A DNA stretch of 64,000 bases from Streptomyces bambusae (GTDB taxonomy: Bacteria > Actinomycetota > Actinomycetes > Streptomycetales > Streptomycetaceae): assembly GCF_020532645.1 (NCBI RefSeq), contig NZ_JAJAUZ010000027.1, forward strand, positions 1 through 64,000, written 5' to 3'. Of this stretch, positions 8,519 through 17,164 are shown in pieces. Under the pieces are notes generated by a model, which worked only from the letters and a program-made list of their open reading frames with translations, was not told the origin of the DNA and searched no databases. Every line of letters begins with the position of its first letter. The first letter of the stretch is position 1. A program made the position numbers and the translations under genes.

Positions 8519-8770
8519 ATGAGCGACCCGCTGCCCGAGCCGGCCCCCGGCCCCGCACCCGACGGGCTCCCCGCACCCGACGGCACCGCCGCCGAGCCCG
8601 CGCCCCTGGGCGTGCCGCGCACCCCCACCGGGCGGCCGGAGACCGATGACCTGCTGGCGCGGCTGGCCGATGCCGACCACCTCCCGGCGGACGGACACGT
8701 CGCGGTGTACGAGGATGTGCACAGGGGACTGCGCGACGCGCTGAGCGCGCTCGACGCCGCCCCCCAGTGA
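8519..8770 (+). CDS. Small Pro/Ala-rich protein upstream of tlyA
   Basis: This 83-residue protein has a Pro/Ala-rich first half (residues 1-45) and a helical C-terminal half (RPETDDLLARLADADHLP then DVHRGLRDALSALD). I do not recognise a named family. Proteins of this size and pattern commonly sit between the HAD/SCP2 genes and tlyA in actinobacteria, which supports a real gene. It starts at ATG 8519, and tlyA begins 31 bp after its stop, so the two are probably cotranscribed. No function can be assigned. Confidence 0.75.
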   Translation: MSDPLPEPAPGPAPDGLPAPDGTAAEPAPLGVPRTPTGRPETDDLLARLADADHLPADGHVAVYEDVHRGLRDALSALDAAPQ

Positions 8771-8801
8771 TGTCCGTTCTAAAACAGGAGCTGAACCGAT
8801 C

Positions 8802-9617
8802 GTGGCAGGAGTGGCACGCCGCCGCCTGGACGCCGAACTGGTGCGCCGCAAGATGGCCCGCTCGCGGGAGCACGCGGCGCAGCTGATCGCCGCCCGGCGG
8901 GTCACCGTCGGCGGCACCACCGCGACGAAGGCCGCCACCCAGGTCGAGACGAGCGCAGCCCTCGTCGTCCTCTCCGACGACAGCGACCCCGACTACGTCT
9001 CCCGCGGCGGCCACAAGCTGGCCGGCGCGCTCGCCGCCTTCACCCCGCAGGGCCTGGCGGTCGCCGGCCGGCGGGCGCTGGACGCGGGCGCCTCCACGGG
9101 CGGCTTCACCGACGTGCTGCTGCGCGCCGGCGTCGCCCACGTGGTCGCCGTGGACGTGGGCTACGGGCAGCTGGCCTGGTCGCTGCAGAGCGACGAGCGG
9201 GTCACCGTGAAGGACCGCACGAACGTGCGCGAGCTGACCCTGGAGCAGATCGACGGCGTCCCCGTGGACCTGGTCGTCGGCGACCTGTCGTTCATCTCCA
9301 TCGGCCTGGTGCTGCCGGCCCTGGTGCGCTGCACCGCGCCCGGCGCCGACCTGGTGCTGATGGTGAAGCCGCAGTTCGAGGTCGGCAAGGACCGGCTGGG
9401 CAGCGGCGGCGTGGTCCGCAGCCCGGAACTGCGGGCCGAGGCCGTGCGCGAGGTCGCCCGGCAGGCGGGGGAGCTGGGCCTGGGCGTGCTCGGCGTCACC
9501 GCCAGCCCCCTCCCCGGACCCTCGGGAAATGTCGAATACTTTCTCTGGCTGCGGGCGGGGGCACCGGCACTCGACCCGGCGGACGTTGACCGTGCTGTGG
9601 CGGAGGGGCCGCGTTGA
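8802..9617 (+). CDS. tlyA: TlyA family rRNA 2'-O-methyltransferase
   Basis: The 271-residue protein has an N-terminal S4 RNA-binding domain (residues 1-60, RRRLDAELVRRKMARSREHA) and a C-terminal FtsJ-like Rossmann methyltransferase with the SAM motif LDAGASTGGFTDVLLRAG near residue 90. TlyA in mycobacteria methylates C1409 of 16S and C1920 of 23S rRNA and confers capreomycin susceptibility; it is also annotated as haemolysin. Start is GTG 8802 with AGGAG about 12 nt upstream. The stop overlaps the start of nadK, matching the conserved tlyA-nadK-recN order of actinobacteria. Confidence 0.95.
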   Translation: MAGVARRRLDAELVRRKMARSREHAAQLIAARRVTVGGTTATKAATQVETSAALVVLSDDSDPDYVSRGGHKLAGALAAFTPQGLAVAGRRALDAGASTGGFTDVLLRAGVAHVVAVDVGYGQLAWSLQSDERVTVKDRTNVRELTLEQIDGVPVDLVVGDLSFISIGLVLPALVRCTAPGADLVLMVKPQFEVGKDRLGSGGVVRSPELRAEAVREVARQAGELGLGVLGVTASPLPGPSGNVEYFLWLRAGAPALDPADVDRAVAEGPR

Positions 9618-10564
9618 CAACTTCAGGGGCAGTGGCGTCAGGAGCAGAACAGTCGGAGGGCGGGACCGGGGAGCGGCGTACCGTCTTCCTGCTGGCGCAC
9701 ACCGGCCGGCCGGCCGCGATCCGCAGTGCGGAGCTCGTCGTCAAGGGGCTGCTGCGCTGCGGGCTGGGCGTACGGGTGCTGGAGCACGAGGCGGCGGACC
9801 TGCCGCTGCCGGACTCCGTCGAGCTGGTCGCGGAGGCCACGCCGGGCGTCCTCGACGGCTGTGAACTGCTGATCGTGCTCGGCGGCGACGGCACGCTGCT
9901 GCGCGGCGCCGAGTTCGCCCGCAGCTCCGGCGTCCCGATGCTCGGGGTGAACCTGGGCCGGGTCGGCTTCCTCGCCGAGGCCGAGCGGGACGACCTCGAC
10001 AAGGTCGTCGACCGGGTGGTCACCAAGGCGTACGAGGTCGAGGAGCGGATGACCCTCGACGTGGTCGTCCGCACCAACGGCGACGTCGTGCACACCGACT
10101 GGGCGCTGAACGAGGCCGCCGTCCAGAAGGTCTCCCCGGAACGCATGCTGGAAGTGGTCCTGGAGATCGACGGCAGGCCGGTCACCGGCTTCGGCTGCGA
10201 CGGGATCGTCTGCGCCACGCCGACCGGCTCCACGGCGTACGCGTTCTCCGCCGGCGGGCCCGTGGTGTGGCCGGAGGTCGAGGCGCTCCTCATGGTGCCG
10301 ATCAGCGCCCACGCGCTGTTCGCGAAGCCGCTGGTGACCTCCCCGACCTCGGTGCTCGCCGTCGAGGTGCAGACCGGCACCCCGCACGGCGTGCTGTGGT
10401 GCGACGGGCGGCGCACCCTGGAGCTGCCCGCCGGGGCCCGGGTCGAGGTCCGGCGGGGCGCCGTCCCGGTCCGGCTGGCCCGGCTGCACCACGCCTCCTT
10501 CACGGACCGGCTGGTCGCGAAGTTCGCGCTGCCGGTCTCGGGCTGGCGCGGCGCCCCGCACTGA
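9614..10564 (+). CDS. nadK: NAD kinase
   Basis: The 316-residue enzyme phosphorylates NAD to NADP in the cytoplasm. It shows the GGDGT motif (LGGDGTLLRGAEF near residue 95), NLGRVGFLAE, and the second diagnostic motif CATPTGSTAYAFSAGGP near residue 205. The start is TTG at 9614, overlapping the tlyA stop, with GGAGGGG about 6 nt upstream. A GTG at 9632 is a weaker alternative. The first 20 residues are low complexity. Length is typical of actinobacterial PpnK. Confidence 0.96.
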   Translation: MTTSGAVASGAEQSEGGTGERRTVFLLAHTGRPAAIRSAELVVKGLLRCGLGVRVLEHEAADLPLPDSVELVAEATPGVLDGCELLIVLGGDGTLLRGAEFARSSGVPMLGVNLGRVGFLAEAERDDLDKVVDRVVTKAYEVEERMTLDVVVRTNGDVVHTDWALNEAAVQKVSPERMLEVVLEIDGRPVTGFGCDGIVCATPTGSTAYAFSAGGPVVWPEVEALLMVPISAHALFAKPLVTSPTSVLAVEVQTGTPHGVLWCDGRRTLELPAGARVEVRRGAVPVRLARLHHASFTDRLVAKFALPVSGWRGAPH

Positions 10565-10698
10565 GCCCGCGGGCTGCCGGACCATTCCAACGAGTGCGGG
10601 CGACCCGGGTCACACCGGGCGGGCGGTTCCGCCCGATCGGTGACGGGTCGCGCCGCGCGGTCGCATGCCGGCGGGCAAACCTCGGTAAGGTCTGGGGC

Positions 10699-12447
10699 GT
10701 GCTTGAGGAGATGCGGATACGGTCGCTCGGTGTCATCGACGACGCGGTGGTCGAGCTGTCGCCCGGTTTCACCGCGGTGACCGGCGAGACCGGCGCCGGC
10801 AAGACCATGGTCGTCACCAGCCTCGGCCTGCTGCTCGGCGGCCGCGCCGACCCGGCCCTGGTCCGGATCGGCGCCAAGGCCGCCGTCGTCGAGGGCCGGA
10901 TCGTCATGCGGCCGGACGCCCCCGCGGCGGTGCGGGCCGAGGAGGCCGGCGCCGAGCTGGACGAGGGTGCGCTGCTGATCAGCCGTACCGTCTCCGCCGA
11001 GGGCCGGTCGCGCGCCTACCTCGGCGGCCGCTCCGTGCCCGTCGGCGTGCTCGGCGAGCTCGCCGACGACCTCGTCGCCGTGCACGGCCAGACCGACCAG
11101 CAGGGCCTGCTGCGGCCCGCCCGGCAGCGCCAGGCCCTGGACCGGTACGCCGGCGACGCGGTGGCGGTCCCGCTGGAGAAGTACGCGGCCGCCTACCGTC
11201 GGCTCAAGGCCGTCGCCACCGAGCTGGACACCCTGACCACCCGGGCCCGGGAGCGGGCTCAGGAGGCCGACCTGCTGCGCTTCGGGCTCGACGAGGTCGC
11301 CGCCGTGGAACCGCTGGCCGGCGAGGACCGGGAGCTCGCCGCGGAGGCCGAGCGGCTCGGCCACGCCGAGTCCCTGGCCTCGGCCGCCGCCGTCGCGCAC
11401 GCCGCGCTCGCCGGCAACCCCGAGGATCCCGAGGGCGTCGACGCCAACACCCTCGTCGCCGGGGCCCACCGCGCCCTGGAGGCCGTACGCTCCCACGACC
11501 CGGCGCTCGGCGCGCTCGCCGAGCGGATCGGCGAGCTCGGCATCCTGCTCGCCGACGTGGCCGGGGAGCTCGCCGGGTACGCCGACGACCTGGACGCGGA
11601 CCCGCTGCGGCTGGCCGCCGTCGAGGAGCGGCGGGCCGCGCTCACCCAGCTCACCCGCAAGTACGGGGCGGACGGCGAGGGCATCGCCGGCGTCCTGGCC
11701 TGGGCCGAGCAGGGCGCCGCGCGGCTCACCGAACTCGACGGGGACGACGACCGGATCGGGGAGCTGACCGCCGAACGCGACGGGCTGCGCTCCGAACTGT
11801 CCGGCCTCGCCCAGGCCCTGACGGACGCCCGGGCCGCGGCCGCCGAGCAGTTCGCCGCGGCCGTCACCGCCGAGCTGGCCTCCCTCGCGATGCCGCACGC
11901 CCGGGTCACCATCGACATCCGGCAGACCGAGGCGGCGGACCCGGCCGACGGGGTCGAGGTCGGCGGCCGGGCCGTGGTCTGCGGGCCGACGGGTGCCGAC
12001 GAGGTCGAGCTGCTGCTCGCCCCGCACCCGGGGGCCCAGCCGCGGCCCATCGCCAAGGGCGCCTCCGGCGGTGAGCTGTCCCGCGTGATGCTCGCCGTCG
12101 AGGTGGTGTTCGCCGGCTCCGACCCGGTGCCGACGTACCTGTTCGACGAGGTGGACGCGGGCGTCGGCGGCAAGGCGGCGGTCGAGGTGGGCCGGCGGCT
12201 GGCCAAGCTCGCCCGGTCCGCGCAGGTCGTGGTCGTCACCCACCTGCCGCAGGTGGCGGCCTTCGCCGACCGGCAGCTGCTGGTGGAGAAGACCAACGAC
12301 GGATCCGTGACCCGCAGCGGCGTCACCGTCCTGGAGGGCGAGGACCGGGTGCGGGAGCTGTCCCGGATGCTCGCCGGCCAGGAGGACTCGCAGACCGCCC
12401 GGGCGCACGCCGAGGAACTCCTCGCGGCGGCACGCGCGGACGCGTGA
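10699..12447 (+). CDS. recN: DNA repair protein RecN
   Basis: The 582-residue SMC-like ATPase acts in double-strand break repair. Walker A is GETGAGKT (residues 29-36), the ABC signature is ASGGELSRVMLA near residue 455, and Walker B is YLFDEVDAGVGGKAA. The middle carries the coiled-coil arms. GTG at 10699 is chosen with AAGG 8 nt upstream; an ATG at 10711 directly abuts a GAGGAG that would be too close to act as SD. The gap of 134 bp from nadK leaves room for its own promoter. Length is standard for RecN. Confidence 0.95.
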   Translation: MLEEMRIRSLGVIDDAVVELSPGFTAVTGETGAGKTMVVTSLGLLLGGRADPALVRIGAKAAVVEGRIVMRPDAPAAVRAEEAGAELDEGALLISRTVSAEGRSRAYLGGRSVPVGVLGELADDLVAVHGQTDQQGLLRPARQRQALDRYAGDAVAVPLEKYAAAYRRLKAVATELDTLTTRARERAQEADLLRFGLDEVAAVEPLAGEDRELAAEAERLGHAESLASAAAVAHAALAGNPEDPEGVDANTLVAGAHRALEAVRSHDPALGALAERIGELGILLADVAGELAGYADDLDADPLRLAAVEERRAALTQLTRKYGADGEGIAGVLAWAEQGAARLTELDGDDDRIGELTAERDGLRSELSGLAQALTDARAAAAEQFAAAVTAELASLAMPHARVTIDIRQTEAADPADGVEVGGRAVVCGPTGADEVELLLAPHPGAQPRPIAKGASGGELSRVMLAVEVVFAGSDPVPTYLFDEVDAGVGGKAAVEVGRRLAKLARSAQVVVVTHLPQVAAFADRQLLVEKTNDGSVTRSGVTVLEGEDRVRELSRMLAGQEDSQTARAHAEELLAAARADA

Positions 12448-12469
12448 CACGGTGCACCCGGCCCGAATG

Positions 12470-12485
12470 TCACCCATGTGGGTGA
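12470..12485. promoter_or_regulatory. Inverted repeat TCACCCA-TG-TGGGTGA, candidate operator
   Basis: A 7-bp perfect inverted repeat with a 2-bp centre lies 23 bp after the recN stop and 118 bp before the glycosyltransferase start. It is too short and GC-poor in its loop to look like a terminator, and it lacks a T run. A regulator-binding site for the glycosyltransferase gene is possible, but no cognate regulator is identified. Confidence 0.4.
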
Positions 12486-12602
12486 TACCTGGAGGCGGGT
12501 GACGGGATCCTGTACGGGATCCGCACCCGGACGGCCGCGGAACGCGCGTGCGGGCTGGCATCCTGGGCGCGTCCCTACTCCCACACCCAGGAGCTCCGGC
12601 AC

Positions 12603-13697
12603 GTGAGCAGCACACCGGTTCCGCCGTACGGGCGCCCGCCGTTGCGCACCGTCCAGGTGCTCGGCGGCGGCAGCGCGGGCAGCAGCGCGCACGTGCGGTC
12701 ACTGACCACCGGGCTGGCCGCCCGGGGCGTCCGGGTCACCGTCTGCGCGCCCGTCGAGACCGAGGGGGAGTACGACTTCACCGGTGCGGGCGCGCACTTC
12801 ACCCCGGCCGCGGTGAGCGCCCTGCGCGCCGTGTGCGCCGGGGCGGACATCGTCCACGCGCACGGGCTGCACGCCGGGATGCGGGCGGCGCTGGCGCTGC
12901 GCGGGCGGCGGGCGCCGCTGGTGGTGACCTGGCAGGCCGGGCCCGCGGCCGACGGGCCGCTGGGGCAGCTCACCCGGATGCTGGAGCGGCGGGTGGCCCG
13001 GGCCGCCGCGGTGGTCCTCGGCACCTCCTCCGACCAGGTCGACCGGGCCCGGCTGCGCGGGGCGCGCGATGCCCGGCTGGCGCCGGTGACGGTTCCCGGG
13101 GCGCGCCGGGCGCCGGCCCGGGGCCTGGACTCCAAGGCCCGCGCCGAACTGGGCGCGGTGGCCCGGCCGCTGGTCATCGCCGTGGGCAGCCTGGTGCCGC
13201 GCCGCGGCTATCCGGTGCTGCTGGACGCGGCCCGGTCGTGGCGGGGGCTGGACCCGGCGCCGCTGCTGGTGATCGCGGGGGAGGGGCCGCAGCGGACCGC
13301 GCTGGCCCGCCGGATCGAGGCGGAGCAGCTGCCCGTACGGCTGCTCGGGCGGCGCGACGACGTCACGGACCTGCTCGCAGCGGCGGACGTGGCCGTGCTG
13401 CCGAGCCGCTGGGAGGCCCGCTCGCTGCTCGCCCAGGAGGCGCTGCGGCTGGGCGTGCCGCTGGTGGCGACGGCGGTCGGCGGGGTGCCCGAACTCGTCG
13501 GCGACGCGGCGGTCCTGGTGCCGTACGGGGACGCCCGCGCCCTCGGCTCGGCGGTGACCGGACTGCTGGCGGACGCGGATCGGCGGGCGGCCCTTGCGGT
13601 GGCCGGAGCGGCCCAGGCGGAGACCTGGCCGACGGAGGACGACACGGTGGCCCAGGTGCTGTCGGTCTACGACGAACTGACGGAACGCGCCCGGTAG
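12603..13697 (+). CDS. GT4-family glycosyltransferase
   Basis: The 364-residue protein is a GT-B fold glycosyltransferase. The N-terminal half has GGGSAGSSAHVRSLTTGLA (acceptor side loop) and IVHAHGLHAG. The C-terminal half has LLVIAGEGPQR, RLLGRRDDV and the donor-binding E-x7-E region in PSRWEARSLLAQEALRLG. Members transfer sugars from NDP- or GDP-donors to lipids or glycans; the acceptor is unknown. It starts at GTG 12603. It follows recN after 155 bp, so it may have its own promoter. Confidence 0.9.
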   Translation: MSSTPVPPYGRPPLRTVQVLGGGSAGSSAHVRSLTTGLAARGVRVTVCAPVETEGEYDFTGAGAHFTPAAVSALRAVCAGADIVHAHGLHAGMRAALALRGRRAPLVVTWQAGPAADGPLGQLTRMLERRVARAAAVVLGTSSDQVDRARLRGARDARLAPVTVPGARRAPARGLDSKARAELGAVARPLVIAVGSLVPRRGYPVLLDAARSWRGLDPAPLLVIAGEGPQRTALARRIEAEQLPVRLLGRRDDVTDLLAAADVAVLPSRWEARSLLAQEALRLGVPLVATAVGGVPELVGDAAVLVPYGDARALGSAVTGLLADADRRAALAVAGAAQAETWPTEDDTVAQVLSVYDELTERAR

Positions 13698-13724
13698 GAC
13701 GGTAGGACGGCAGGACGGTAGGAC
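13693..13724. repeat. Four tandem copies of an 8-bp unit (GGTAGGAC)
   Basis: Units GGTAGGAC, GGTAGGAC, GGCAGGAC and GGTAGGAC run head to tail across the TAG stop of the glycosyltransferase gene, which is supplied by the first unit. It is a simple repeat probably made by slippage. No function is evident. Confidence 0.8.
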
Positions 13725-13744
13725 GGGTGCCGTGGGGCCGCCCG

Positions 13745-14389
13745 CTACCGTCCGGCGGGGAGTTCCGGGCCGTCCGGGGCCGGGGCCGGGGCCGGGGCCG
13801 GGGGCGGCCAGGCGGCCAGGGTCATGTCGACCAGCCGGTGCAGGTCCGCGGGGGCGGTGCCGGTCGCGGCCTGGACCGCGATGCCGTACGTGACGGCCTT
13901 GACGTGCCGCGCCAGGTCCGCCGGGTCGAGGCCGGCCGGCAGGTCGCCCTCCTCCTGGGCGCGCCGGTAGCGCGCACACAGGGCCCGCTCTCCCTCGGCG
14001 CGCATCAAGGCGAGCTCCTCGCGGAGCGCCGCGCCCTGCGGGCCGGTGACCAGCGCGCCCTGGACGATCAGGCAGCCCGCCGACGGGTTCTCGTCCGAGG
14101 TGCAGACCCGGACGGTGCCGCGCAGCAGGTGTTCCGTGACGGCGCGGGCGGTGGGTTCGGCGAGTGCCGCGTCGGCGTGGCGGGCCGGTCCGGCGGTGTA
14201 GTGCGCGACGGCCTTGCGGAACAGGGCCTCCTTGTTGCCGTAGGCCGCGTACAGGCTGGGGCGGCTGATGCCCATGGCCTCGGTGAGGTCCGCGAGGCCG
14301 GTGCCCTCGTACCCCTGGCGCCAGAAGACGCGCATGGCGCGGTCCAGGCGCTCGTCCAGGTCGAACGCGCGGGGTCGTCCCAGGGTCAT
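13745..14389 (-). CDS. TetR/AcrR family transcriptional regulator
   Basis: The 214-residue repressor has an N-terminal TetR helix-turn-helix (residues about 10-55: AMRVFWRQGYEGTGLADL, then GISRPSLYAAYGNKEALFRKAV) and a helical ligand-binding domain containing SAGCLIVQGAL, as in TetR_C/YfiR-like members. GGAGG lies about 9 nt before ATG 14389. It is divergent from an SDR gene, and the space between them contains two palindromes expected to be its operators, so it most likely represses itself and the SDR gene. Confidence 0.92.
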   Translation of the reverse strand: MTLGRPRAFDLDERLDRAMRVFWRQGYEGTGLADLTEAMGISRPSLYAAYGNKEALFRKAVAHYTAGPARHADAALAEPTARAVTEHLLRGTVRVCTSDENPSAGCLIVQGALVTGPQGAALREELALMRAEGERALCARYRRAQEEGDLPAGLDPADLARHVKAVTYGIAVQAATGTAPADLHRLVDMTLAAWPPPAPAPAPAPDGPELPAGR

Positions 14390-14437
14390 CGCAGTCCGCC
14401 TCCGTCGTCGGCCGGCCGGGCCGGTCCGGCCCCGGTT

Positions 14438-14497
14438 ACTTCTGTACCGATCGATATAGTACCGTGGCCGCAGTTCGATACCGATCGGTACAGAAGT
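14438..14497. promoter_or_regulatory. Double palindromic operator in the TetR/SDR divergent promoter
   Basis: Two 20-nt arms (14438-14457 and 14478-14497) are inverted copies with one mismatch. Each arm holds its own 12-bp palindrome: TACCGATCGGTA is perfect at 14479-14490, and TACCGATCGATA at 14445-14456 has one mismatch. The two centres are 34 bp apart, about three helical turns. A TATAGT at 14455-14460 could be a -10 element. This arrangement fits two TetR dimers controlling both divergent genes. Confidence 0.88.
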
Positions 14498-14508
14498 GGG
14501 GAGTTCTG

Positions 14509-15276
14509 GTGCACGCACACAACGGGCGGCTCGGCAGCCTGGCGGGGAAGGTCGCCCTGGTGACCGGCGGGTCGCGGGGGATCGGAGCGGCGACCGCCCG
14601 GGCGCTCGCCGCCGAGGGCGCAGCGGTCGCGATCAGCCACTCCGCCTCCGCGGAGCGGGCCGAAGCGGTGGTGGCCGGGCTGCGCGCCACCGGGGTCCGG
14701 GCGGCCGCCTACCGCGCCGACCAGGCCGAGCCCCGGCAGGTGGCCGACCTCGTCGGCAAGGTCGCCGCCGACTTCGGCCGCCTCGACATCCTGGTCAACA
14801 ACGCGGGCGTGTTCGTCTACGGCGCGACCGACGACGCGGACAGCGACGCGGCCGCCCTGGAACGGCAGTTCGCCGTCAACGTCGGCGGGGTCGCCGCCGG
14901 CATCCGGGCCGCGGCCGGGGTCCTCGGCGACGGCGGCCGGATCATCACCGTCGGCTCCAACCTGGCCGACCGGCCCGGGCAGCCCGGGGTCGCCGACTAC
15001 GCCGCCACCAAGGCGGCCGTCGTCGGCTACAGCAAGGGCGCGGCCCGCGACCTCGCCCCCCGCGGCATCACGGTCAACGTCGTCCAGTCCGGCTCGGTCG
15101 CCACCGAGATGAACCCGGAGGACGGGCCGCACGCCGACCGGCAGCGCGCCGCCAACGCCATGGGCCGCTACGGCCGCCCCGAGGAGATCGCCGCCGGCAT
15201 CGTCTTCCTCGCCGGCCCCGGCGCCTCGTTCGTCACCGGAGCCGTCCTCGACATCGACGGCGGGTACGCGGCCTGA
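14509..15276 (+). CDS. SDR family oxidoreductase
   Basis: The 255-residue NAD(P)-dependent dehydrogenase has the classical SDR motifs: cofactor TGGSRGIG near residue 20, NNAG near residue 95, catalytic Ser in TVGSN, and YAATK with catalytic Tyr and Lys. The ending FVTGAVLDIDGGYAA is typical of 3-oxoacyl-ACP reductase-like SDRs. Substrate is unknown. GTG 14509 is chosen with GGGGAG 6 nt upstream; the frame is open to 14464 but that would run over the operator. It is divergently controlled by the adjacent TetR regulator, a layout often seen for stress or detoxification reductases. Confidence 0.92.
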   Translation: MHAHNGRLGSLAGKVALVTGGSRGIGAATARALAAEGAAVAISHSASAERAEAVVAGLRATGVRAAAYRADQAEPRQVADLVGKVAADFGRLDILVNNAGVFVYGATDDADSDAAALERQFAVNVGGVAAGIRAAAGVLGDGGRIITVGSNLADRPGQPGVADYAATKAAVVGYSKGAARDLAPRGITVNVVQSGSVATEMNPEDGPHADRQRAANAMGRYGRPEEIAAGIVFLAGPGASFVTGAVLDIDGGYAA

Positions 15277-15289
15277 CCCCGGGCCGTGC

Positions 15290-15322
15290 GGTCACCGCGC
15301 CCCGGCCCGGGGCGCGGTGACC
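15290..15322. terminator. Bidirectional terminator between SDR and PucR genes
   Basis: GGTCACCGCGCCCCG (15290-15304) and its exact complement (15308-15322) make a 15-bp perfect stem with a 3-nt loop. It lies between two convergent stop codons (15276 and 15328). Confidence 0.85.
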
Positions 15323-15327
15323 CGGGG

Positions 15328-16992
15328 TCAGGGAGCGTGCCGGCGGGCGCGGAGGGCCAGGCTCAGGGACAGCACCGTCTCCGGGTCGTCCAGGTCGGTG
15401 CCCAGCAGCTCGGCGATCCGGGCCAGGCGGTTGTAGAGGGTCTGGCGGTTCAGGTGCAGTTCGCGGGCGGTCTCCGCCTTGCGGCCGGCGTGCGCGAGGT
15501 ACGTCTCCAGCGTCGGCAGCAGCGCCGGCTTCGAGGACGTGTCGTGCGTGCGCAGCGGACCGATCGCCCGCTCCACGAACGCCGCCAGGTCCGGATGCTC
15601 CCGCAGCCGCCACAGCAGCAGGTCGATGTCCAGCCGGCGCGCGTCATACCAGGGCCGCGCCGGCAGGCCGTGCGCGGCCGTCGCGGTCTCCGCCGCGTGC
15701 CGCAGGCCTGCCGAGGCCGCCGCCCAGCCGCCCGCCACCCCGACGACCACCACCGGCTGCCCGCTGCCCGCCCGGTCCAGCCCGGCCCGCTCCACCCCGG
15801 CCCGCAGCGCCGCCGACACCCGGTCCGCGACCGCCGTGCGCTCCGACTCCGTACGGAGCGCCAGCAGCAACGGCACCCGCCCCTCGACCGGCCGCACGCC
15901 CAGCAGCACCGGCACGCCCACCGCGGCCAGCTCCTCCAGCACCGCCCGGGCCAGCACCGCCCAGTTGCCCGACGGCCCCAGGTCCGAGGCCAGCCGCATC
16001 ACCACCGGCAGCAGCGGCCCCTCGCCCGGCCGGAAGCCCAGCACCCGCGCCTGTGCCGGAGCGTCCTCGGCCGCGATCCGGCCCTCCGCCAGGTCGGTCA
16101 GGAAGTCGCCGCGGCCCCGGGCCGCCAGCTCCTCCTCCTGCCGGGCCTGCATCAGGACCACCGCCAGCACGCTCGCGGTCCGCTCGGCCGCGATCCGGTG
16201 CACCGGCAGCAGCGGCGCCGACACCCCCAGCAGCACCAGCCGGGCCCGCACCGACCCGGTGCCGTGGCCGCCGCCGGGCACGTCCACCAGGACCGCGTTC
16301 CCCGGCGGGCCCTCCGCCCGCGCCTCGCGCTGGCCGCGCAGCCCCTCCCAGATCTGCAGCGGATCGGCGCCGACCTCGCCCGAGCCGCCGGCGGCCGCGT
16401 ACAGCAGCTGCCCGTCCGGGGTCTCCAGGAACACCGGGTTCGCCGTGAAGTCCGCCAGGATCCGCAGCACCTGGGGGATGCCGCCGCCGCCCAGCAGCGC
16501 CTCCGTGCACCGCCGGTGCACCTCCTCGGCGCGCTGCAGCAGCGCATAGTGGCCGTTGACGATCTCGGTGTGCACCTCCTCCGTCACGGCCACGAACGGG
16601 ACCTCGCGGTGCAGCTGCACCAGCGGCAGGCCGGCCGCCCGCGCGGTCTCCACGATGGTCGCCGGCAGCCGGCTGAACCGCGGTCCCAGCTCGACCACCA
16701 GTGCCGCGATGCCCCGCTCCGCGAGCCGCCGGACGAACGCCCGCTGCTCCGCCGGCCGGGTGCCCAGCCCCAGCCCGGTGGTCAGCAGCAGCTCCCCGCC
16801 CTTGAGCAGCGAGGCGATGTTCGGCACCTCGCCCGCGTGCACCCAGCGCACGGTCCGCCCCAGCCGGTCCGCCCCGGCCACCACCTCCGGCAGGCCGCTG
16901 CGCAGCCCGGGGAGTTCGAGTGCCCGCTGAACGGTGATGCCGCCCTGGTTGTCCATATCGCGGGACGGTACCGGCAGCATGGTTTCCGGCAC
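15328..16992 (-). CDS. PucR family transcriptional regulator
   Basis: The protein, up to 554 residues, has an N-terminal PucR domain (ITVQRALELPGLRSGLPEVV onward), a central GGDEF-like/CdaR middle region and a C-terminal helix-turn-helix (ETYLAHAGRKAETARELHLN then RQTLYNRLARIAELLG). PucR regulators control purine, amine and amino acid catabolism. Three ATGs are possible at 16992, 16980 and 16956; none has a good SD, and I report the longest. It is divergent from an amino acid permease and an amine oxidase gene with about 170 bp between, so it probably regulates that pair and may sense the amine substrate. Confidence 0.9.
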   Translation of the reverse strand: MPETMLPVPSRDMDNQGGITVQRALELPGLRSGLPEVVAGADRLGRTVRWVHAGEVPNIASLLKGGELLLTTGLGLGTRPAEQRAFVRRLAERGIAALVVELGPRFSRLPATIVETARAAGLPLVQLHREVPFVAVTEEVHTEIVNGHYALLQRAEEVHRRCTEALLGGGGIPQVLRILADFTANPVFLETPDGQLLYAAAGGSGEVGADPLQIWEGLRGQREARAEGPPGNAVLVDVPGGGHGTGSVRARLVLLGVSAPLLPVHRIAAERTASVLAVVLMQARQEEELAARGRGDFLTDLAEGRIAAEDAPAQARVLGFRPGEGPLLPVVMRLASDLGPSGNWAVLARAVLEELAAVGVPVLLGVRPVEGRVPLLLALRTESERTAVADRVSAALRAGVERAGLDRAGSGQPVVVVGVAGGWAAASAGLRHAAETATAAHGLPARPWYDARRLDIDLLLWRLREHPDLAAFVERAIGPLRTHDTSSKPALLPTLETYLAHAGRKAETARELHLNRQTLYNRLARIAELLGTDLDDPETVLSLSLALRARRHAP

Positions 16993-17164
16993 ATCACTCC
17001 ACGGTCACGGCTGCCGTCGTACCCCCTGTTCGCCCGACAACTCGTCGGCCGTACAAGGCGATTATCAGACTCCGTGCCGATTGTGGCGTGCGTCACCCGG
17101 CGCGAGAGTGGCCGCCTTCACGTCCACGCGCAGCACCATCGGAACACCAAGGAAGAGGACGTCC

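Noticed and set aside
9496..12702. A 1068-codon open frame on the minus strand opposite nadK and recN
   Set aside because: It is antisense to two certain genes. Long antisense frames are expected where third positions are nearly all G or C.
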